DNA of 8,794 bases, taken from NCBI GenBank assembly GCA_035289805.1, contig DATDWC010000048.1, forward strand, positions 1 through 8,794, read 5' to 3'. The translations under genes and the position numbers were made by a program. The notes beneath the pieces are model-generated. The model was not told the DNA's origin. It saw only the letters and a list, made by a program, of their open reading frames with translations, and ran no database searches. Shown one piece after another: positions 5,140-8,794 of this stretch; within the stretch, counting starts at the first letter, position 1, and every line of letters begins with the position of its first letter. This DNA comes from DATDWC01 sp035289805. Its GTDB lineage: Bacteria; Patescibacteriota; Gracilibacteria; Peribacterales; Peribacteraceae.

Positions 5140-6219
5140 ATGTCCACCTTAAAAACCCGACGTGAGCTCCTCCAGGAACTCTTCCCTGATCTCCCACGCT
5201 ACCGCACGGAGCAGATTGAGGCGGCGCTCTTCCAGAACAACCTCAAAAGTTTTGAAGACATCACGACTCTCCCCAAAGATATGCGGAAGATTGTGGCTGA
5301 ATCTCTGCCGTGGATCAGTATAGAAGGAGAAAGAATACTCGAGAGCGCGAGGCACGATACTGCCAAAGCGATTCTGAAAGCGGAAGATGGCATGCGCTTT
5401 GAATCTGTTTTGATGGCGAATGCACGGGATCAATGGACAATCTGCGTCTCCTCCCAGATCGGTTGCGCCATGGGCTGCACGTTCTGCGCTACAGGTGCTA
5501 TGGGCTTTAAACGGAATTTGAACGCAGATGAAATTGCGGATCAGTATCGCTTCTGGAAAAGTTACTTGAGAGCACATCCAAAACTTCCACAGCGCATTAG
5601 TAATATCGTCTTTATGGGTATGGGCGAACCGCTCGGGAACTATGAGAATGTCAAAGACGCGATTCACCGCTGGCTTAAATGTACGGATATCGGACCGACA
5701 CGCATCACCGTTTCCACCGTGGGCGTGCTCATGAATATGGAGCGGCTTCTCACAGATCCCGATTGGCCACCCGTACGCATCGCGGTTTCGCTCCATAGTG
5801 CAGATCAAAAGCGTCGTGAGGAGATCGTGCCGACCACGATCCCGGATTTCCTTGTGAAGCTTGCCGACTGGTCACATCGCTATGCGAATACTCTGGGGAA
5901 TCGCCGTCATCACATTACCTACGAATACACGCTCCTCTCTGGTGTGAACGATACACAGGAACTCGCAGCAGAGCTCGCGCGCTACATCAAGAAGACTTCG
6001 TTCGCTAAGGTAAATGTGATCCCCTGGAATCCCGTGAAAGGAAAAACATTCACGAGGAGTGCAGAGGAGCGCATCGAAAAATTCAAAGCGGTTCTCCGAG
6101 CGCATGGGATCGATGTGACTCAAAGAAAAACGATGGGTGATGATATTGCTGCGGCGTGTGGGCAGCTCATCACGGAGACTGCTGCAGAAAATGGGGCGAA
6201 ACGAATTCCCTTAGTATAA
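5140..6219 (+). CDS. rlmN: Dual-specificity 23S rRNA A2503 / tRNA A37 C2-methyltransferase RlmN
   Basis: The 359-residue radical-SAM enzyme methylates C2 of A2503 in 23S rRNA and, in E. coli, of A37 in some tRNAs. This tunes the peptide tunnel and decoding. Visible marks: an N-terminal helical domain (about 1-80) with FPDLPRYRTEQI, SSQIGCAMGCTFCATGAMGFKR containing the iron-sulfur CxxxCxxC (C109, C113, C116), the SAM-binding MGMGEPL (159-165), STVG (192-195), SLHS (217-220), and near the end MGDDIAAACGQL, where C340 corresponds to the methyl-accepting cysteine (Cys355 in E. coli). All the key cysteines are present, so the enzyme should be active. Length is normal, with a short tail. The ATG at 5140 gives a typical N-terminus, and no Shine-Dalgarno sequence precedes it. 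It is transcribed alone: the left neighbour is divergent and a hairpin follows the stop. Confidence 0.97.
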   Translation: MSTLKTRRELLQELFPDLPRYRTEQIEAALFQNNLKSFEDITTLPKDMRKIVAESLPWISIEGERILESARHDTAKAILKAEDGMRFESVLMANARDQWTICVSSQIGCAMGCTFCATGAMGFKRNLNADEIADQYRFWKSYLRAHPKLPQRISNIVFMGMGEPLGNYENVKDAIHRWLKCTDIGPTRITVSTVGVLMNMERLLTDPDWPPVRIAVSLHSADQKRREEIVPTTIPDFLVKLADWSHRYANTLGNRRHHITYEYTLLSGVNDTQELAAELARYIKKTSFAKVNVIPWNPVKGKTFTRSAEERIEKFKAVLRAHGIDVTQRKTMGDDIAAACGQLITETAAENGAKRIPLV

Positions 6220-6224
6220 AGTGA

Positions 6225-6244
6225 CGCGGGTGGCCTCACCCGCG
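6225..6244 (+). terminator. GC-rich hairpin after rlmN, possible terminator
   Basis: CGCGGGTG (6225-6232) and CACCCGCG (6237-6244) form a perfect 8-base-pair stem with a 4-base loop, starting 5 bases after the rlmN TAA. No T run follows directly; only TTTT at 6257-6260. It may act as a weak terminator or an mRNA 3' end. Confidence 0.5.
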
Positions 6245-6267
6245 CGGTCATACTAGTTTTGATATCC

Positions 6268-6273
6268 TATGAT
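6268..6273 (+). promoter_or_regulatory. Possible -10 element for the cysteine-rich gene
   Basis: TATGAT (five of six) ends 7 bases before the ATG at 6281. It overlaps the alternative in-frame ATG at 6269, which would then not be on the mRNA. TATCCT at 6263-6268 is a weaker alternative. Confidence 0.4.
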
Positions 6274-6280
6274 TCATCCC

Positions 6281-7654
6281 ATGCAGAGTACCAGCCTTCG
6301 CCAAGGCTCCGGCCGGCAAGCATGCGAACAGTGCAGAGCAATGTTTGAGATGAGTGACGCAGATCTCCAATTTTGCGAAAAAGTAGCTCCAATTATTGCA
6401 AACAAGAAGTATTCGTTCCCGCGAGAAGCACTCTGCCCAACCTGTCGATTGCAGAATCGCACCTGTCACCGTAACGAGCGCTTCCTCTATAAAAATGTCT
6501 CAGCACATTCCGATCAAGAGATCATTGCGCTCTACGAGAAAACGCCGCTCTGGGGGAAACCGTATGCAATCTACACTCCCGAAGAGTGGTACGGAGATCA
6601 TTGGGATCCCATGGATTATGGAAGCCCGTTTGATTTTTCGAGGACTTTCTTTGAGCAATGGGCAGAACTCCATAAGAAAGTTCCCCGCATGGGACTCATA
6701 CAAATCAGCAATGAAAATTGTGAATACACGACCGGTACCGCCTACTGCAAAAATTGTTACCTCATTAACTCCTCCGAGTACTGTGAGGAATGCTTCTACG
6801 GCAAGCTCCTCCAAAGCTGCAAAGATTCTGCTGATTGTTCGTACCTCTACGATTCCGAGCTCTGCTACGATTGCTTCAGCGTCTATAAATCCTACAGCTG
6901 CACAACGCTCTCCTTTAGTAAAAATTGCACCGACTGCCACTTCAGCAGCTTCCTCGTCGGATGTCGTAACTGCATCCTCTGCACCAATCTTACGCAGAAG
7001 GAATATCATGTGGAGAACCGACCAGTAAGTAAGGAAGAGTACGCAAAGCTTCTCGCATCGTTTCAGAGTTCCTCACAAGCACGAGAGGATATGAAAAAGA
7101 AGCTTCGGGCGTTAGAGAGAAAGAGCCCAAGAAAGTACGCAAACATTCTGAATGCGGAGAACTGCACCGGCGATTACATCGAAAACTCTCAGAATTGCAT
7201 CGATTGTTACGATGTCACGGAGAGCCAGGATTGCCACTATGTGCATACGGGAGTCAAAGTGAAAGATAACCTCGATTGCTCCAATATGTATTTAAAAGTG
7301 GAGCTCTGCTACCAGGTGCTTGGTGCGATCGAAGCCTACGCCTGTGCATACTGCCTCTTCATTTTCTATAGTCAGAGGCTCCTCTACTCTGAATACTGCC
7401 TCCACTGCAGCGATTGTTTTGGCTGCAATGGCTTACAGCACAAGCAGTACTGCATTTTGAATAAACAATATACAAAAGAACACTCATACCCAATTAAAAA
7501 CCAAGTCCCAGAGCCGAAAAGTCTGGGTCTGCTTCGGGAATCTGCAGTTCGGTTTTTGAAAACAGCTCCTGTAAGCCAATCTTCTCGAATGCGGTGGTGC
7601 TCAAGATTTGTAGAATTTCGTACATGCTTCGGTCAATGCCACACTGTTTCTTAA
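6281..7654 (+). CDS. Cysteine-rich CPR protein of unknown function, 3' end disrupted by an IS
   Basis: The genuine part runs to base 7480. The remaining codons to 7654 read antisense through the inserted transposase and are not native, so the gene is best treated as truncated. I recognise the fold type from CPR genomes (sometimes loosely labelled CaiB/BaiF) but know no proven function. Numbering residues from the ATG at 6269, the protein has an N-terminal CEQC (19-22), CPTC (56-59) with CHRNER (66-71), an aromatic and acidic EEWYGDHWDPMDYG segment (105-118), then two cysteine-rich halves (150-258 and 297-404) with many CxxC units. Each half starts with ENC and closes with a KEY or KQY, N and KE motif. 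Zinc or other metal binding is likely. The start is 6281, or 6269 in the same frame. A REP-like palindrome (6293-6317) encodes LRQGSGRQA just before the first zinc knuckle. Confidence 0.8.
   Translation: MQSTSLRQGSGRQACEQCRAMFEMSDADLQFCEKVAPIIANKKYSFPREALCPTCRLQNRTCHRNERFLYKNVSAHSDQEIIALYEKTPLWGKPYAIYTPEEWYGDHWDPMDYGSPFDFSRTFFEQWAELHKKVPRMGLIQISNENCEYTTGTAYCKNCYLINSSEYCEECFYGKLLQSCKDSADCSYLYDSELCYDCFSVYKSYSCTTLSFSKNCTDCHFSSFLVGCRNCILCTNLTQKEYHVENRPVSKEEYAKLLASFQSSSQAREDMKKKLRALERKSPRKYANILNAENCTGDYIENSQNCIDCYDVTESQDCHYVHTGVKVKDNLDCSNMYLKVELCYQVLGAIEAYACAYCLFIFYSQRLLYSEYCLHCSDCFGCNGLQHKQYCILNKQYTKEHSYPIKNQVPEPKSLGLLRESAVRFLKTAPVSQSSRMRWCSRFVEFRTCFGQCHTVS
6293..6317. repeat. REP-like palindrome inside the 5' end of the cysteine-rich gene
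   Basis: AGCCTT and AAGGCT (6293-6308) form a 6-base-pair hairpin with loop CGCC, followed by the palindrome CCGGCCGG (6309-6316). In the plus frame this gives LRQGSGRQA; on the other strand it reads LPAGALAKAG. I recall closely similar peptides (LRQGYGGQA, AKATAGK) scattered through CPR protein sets, which suggests a dispersed palindrome, but I could not search for copies. Only one copy is seen in this window. Confidence 0.55.
7481..7498 (+). repeat. Left terminal inverted repeat of the IS
   Basis: CACTCATACCCAATTAAA matches the complement of the right end at 13 of 18 positions, with a shared CCCAA core. AAAAACC follows in both ends at slightly different spacing. Confidence 0.65.
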
Positions 7655-8666
7655 GGATGGCCACTGCGAGGTACGTGCACACCGCCACCCAGATTTGCGT
7701 GCGCACGGCGTTCTCCGACTCACCCCAAAACACTTTGATTTTGAGATGTCCCTTGATCCACTTGAAGAACAATTCGATCTGCCATCGCTGCTTGTAGAGG
7801 TCGGCGATCTGCAGTGCGGTGAGAATGAAGTTGTTCGTGAGGAAAATGTAGGTGTTCTTCGTTTCCTCGTCATAGAACTTCACGCGCCGCAGAAGATCGG
7901 GGTAGTGCTTCTCTGCTTTGTAACCCGTGAGGCGAATGGTTTGATCACAGCGCAGTCCCGTTGATTGATCGACGTGCCGTGAGTAGAGACGTATCCACTG
8001 GGTGTTGCGTTTGGTTCTCGTGATGAAGAAGCCACCCTTCCTGTGGATGGTATGGAGTCTGCGAAAATCGAGGTAGCCCCGGTCCATGATGTAGCATGCA
8101 CCGGCTTCGATCGACAGCACATCAAGGGCATTCACATCATGCACCGTCCCGTCCGTAATGTGGATAAAGGTGGGCAGATTGCCACGGAGGTCGAGGAGAG
8201 TATGTGCCTTCACCGCTCCTTTGGTCTCCCGAAAGTGCGCCCATGAGAAGACCGACAAACACAAATCGATCGTTGTGGAATCGAGTGCATAGAACGTGCC
8301 GTCGAGTCCTTTCAGAAAGGAGTCGTCATCGTGATACAGCGCACGGGCGCGCTTGATGAGCGTCTGCGCGAATACTTCGTAGATCCGCCAATCCCGCTGC
8401 TCGTTGGCGTAGTACAAGGTGGAGAGTTTGATGGAACTCGTGAAGCCCAGGTGGTACAACTTTTTCGGATGGGCATTGAGACAGAGAACGATGCTGCGTG
8501 TACTTTCGCGAAACGTGAGTTGCCCAAAGACGAGACAAAGGAATTGTTGCCAACATGGAAAAGATTTCACCGAATGATCACCTCCAAACTTCTCGACGCA
8601 TTGTTGGAACGTGTGACGCGAGAGAACATTCGTGATTTGGCGGAAGACGTGGGAGCCGGTATGCAT
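7494..8666 (-). CDS. IS4-family DDE transposase (DUF4372 N-terminal domain)
   Basis: The 390-residue transposase is intact. It would cut and join the element's ends by a DDE-type two-metal mechanism. The N-terminal part (about 1-75, HVFRQITNVLSRHTFQQCVEKF through FGQLTFRESTRS) is the DUF4372 domain found in one IS4 branch. The catalytic core has the first Asp in ALDSTTIDL (D129), the second in IMDRGYLDF (D195) and the Glu in YKQRWQIELFFKWIK (E298). That last segment fits the IS4 signature Y-x2-R-x3-E-x6-K exactly (Y291, R294, E298, K305). There is no frameshift, so the element is probably recent and possibly active. The stop codon lies within the left terminal repeat region. The ATG at 8666 gives the expected N-terminus (MHTGSHVF). 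A terminator-like hairpin lies directly before it. Confidence 0.95.
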   Translation of the reverse strand: MHTGSHVFRQITNVLSRHTFQQCVEKFGGDHSVKSFPCWQQFLCLVFGQLTFRESTRSIVLCLNAHPKKLYHLGFTSSIKLSTLYYANEQRDWRIYEVFAQTLIKRARALYHDDDSFLKGLDGTFYALDSTTIDLCLSVFSWAHFRETKGAVKAHTLLDLRGNLPTFIHITDGTVHDVNALDVLSIEAGACYIMDRGYLDFRRLHTIHRKGGFFITRTKRNTQWIRLYSRHVDQSTGLRCDQTIRLTGYKAEKHYPDLLRRVKFYDEETKNTYIFLTNNFILTALQIADLYKQRWQIELFFKWIKGHLKIKVFWGESENAVRTQIWVAVCTYLAVAILKKQCGIDRSMYEILQILSTTAFEKIGLQELFSKTELQIPEADPDFSALGLGF

Positions 8667-8670
8667 GCAA

Positions 8671-8702
8671 AAAGCGGGAAGTGTGGTCTGATCTTCCGCT
8701 TT
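8671..8702 (-). terminator. Terminator-like hairpin directly upstream of the transposase start
   Basis: On the minus strand AAAGCGGAAG (8702-8693) pairs with CTTCCCGCTTT (8681-8671), leaving one unpaired base and an 11-base loop, and the T run continues for two more T before GC and the ATG. The stem plus T run has the form of an intrinsic terminator in the transposase direction. It could block read-through transcription entering from outside the element. Confidence 0.55.
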
Positions 8703-8776
8703 CCAATTGAAATGTCTGAAAAAAAATCCTGCCGCTTTTCCTCTTGTCTAAGCCATATCGCTCCGGTTTTTATGAG

Positions 8777-8794
8777 TTTCTTTGGGAATCACTG
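8777..8794 (-). repeat. Right terminal inverted repeat of the IS
   Basis: Read on the minus strand, CAGTGATTCCCAAAGAAA mirrors the left end. It finishes at the last base of the window, so the outer flank and any target duplication cannot be seen. Confidence 0.65.

Larger units (their letters stand above)
7481..8794 (-). mobile_element. IS4-family insertion sequence, apparently complete
   Basis: A 1314-base element holds one intact transposase gene on the minus strand. Its ends are imperfect terminal inverted repeats: 7481-7498 (CACTCATACCCAATTAAA) and, on the other strand, 8794-8777 (CAGTGATTCCCAAAGAAA), agreeing at 13 of 18 positions. The left boundary is independently supported: the interrupted cysteine-rich protein follows its family pattern up to codon 404, which ends at 7480. 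The target-site duplication cannot be checked because the right flank is outside the window. Confidence 0.8.

Noticed and set aside
6500..7009. 169-codon minus-strand frame inside the cysteine-rich gene
   Set aside because: Antisense shadow; the plus-strand frame has family motifs and a far better coding pattern.
7507..7527. CCCAGA / TCTGGG hairpin at the 3' end of the transposase gene
   Set aside because: Only 6 base pairs, within coding sequence and with no T run; most likely chance.

Overview
The window looks like about 8.8 kb of a bacterial genome from the Patescibacteria (Candidate Phyla Radiation, CPR). The reasons are several short proteins of types I associate with CPR genomes (a cysteine-rich protein with repeated CxxC units, two small membrane proteins of unknown function, an SLH-domain protein with extra cysteines, a short anchored protein with DNDGDG repeats), a REP-like palindrome read as LRQGSGRQA, and almost no Shine-Dalgarno sequences. 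The base composition is moderate and UGA is used as a stop, so the genetic code appears to be the standard bacterial one. A placement near Peribacteria is only a guess.

Layout. From 1 to 2535 everything is on the minus strand. An SLH-domain secreted protein (2535 to 1891) is followed by an inverted-repeat spacer. Then comes an overlapping three-gene membrane cluster: an Lgt-family protein (1763 to 810), a two-helix coiled-coil protein (831 to 379) and a three-helix protein that runs off the left edge (386 to 1). prfA (release factor 1, 2573 to 3634) is divergent from the SLH gene, with 37 bases between the two ATG codons. A promoter just after the prfA stop drives a small membrane-anchored protein with three cysteine-bracketed DNDGDG repeats (3658 to 4083). 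That gene converges on a two-gene minus-strand unit, a DUF378 membrane protein (4942 to 4679) followed by a cysteine-rich lipoprotein (4657 to 4160). The convergent junction is an inverted repeat built of TTAGGGC words, and it contains both stop codons. A second TTAGGGC element sits upstream of rlmN (5140 to 6219), which encodes the radical-SAM methyltransferase of 23S rRNA and tRNA. Next is the cysteine-rich CPR protein gene (from 6281). It is cut at base 7480 by a complete IS4-family insertion sequence (7481 to 8794), whose right terminal repeat ends exactly at the last base of the window.

Functional themes. prfA and rlmN are translation housekeeping genes. The other genes are mostly envelope proteins: secreted, lipid-anchored or membrane-embedded. 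The Lgt-like protein would in principle modify lipoproteins such as the one at 4160 to 4657, but several residues normally needed for catalysis are not where they should be.

Most notable signals. (1) A -10-like hexamer lies 6 to 8 bases before the start codon of five genes, suggesting leaderless mRNAs. (2) Intergenic hairpins are built from short tandem words, with different vocabularies at different sites. (3) The cysteine-rich gene shows an internal duplication, a REP-like insertion at its 5' end and an exact IS breakpoint. (4) A terminator-like hairpin lies just before the transposase start. I saw no CRISPR array, tRNA, rRNA or riboswitch that I could support. No stretch longer than 300 bases lacks a gene; the longest gap, 4943 to 5139, is occupied mainly by a repeat.
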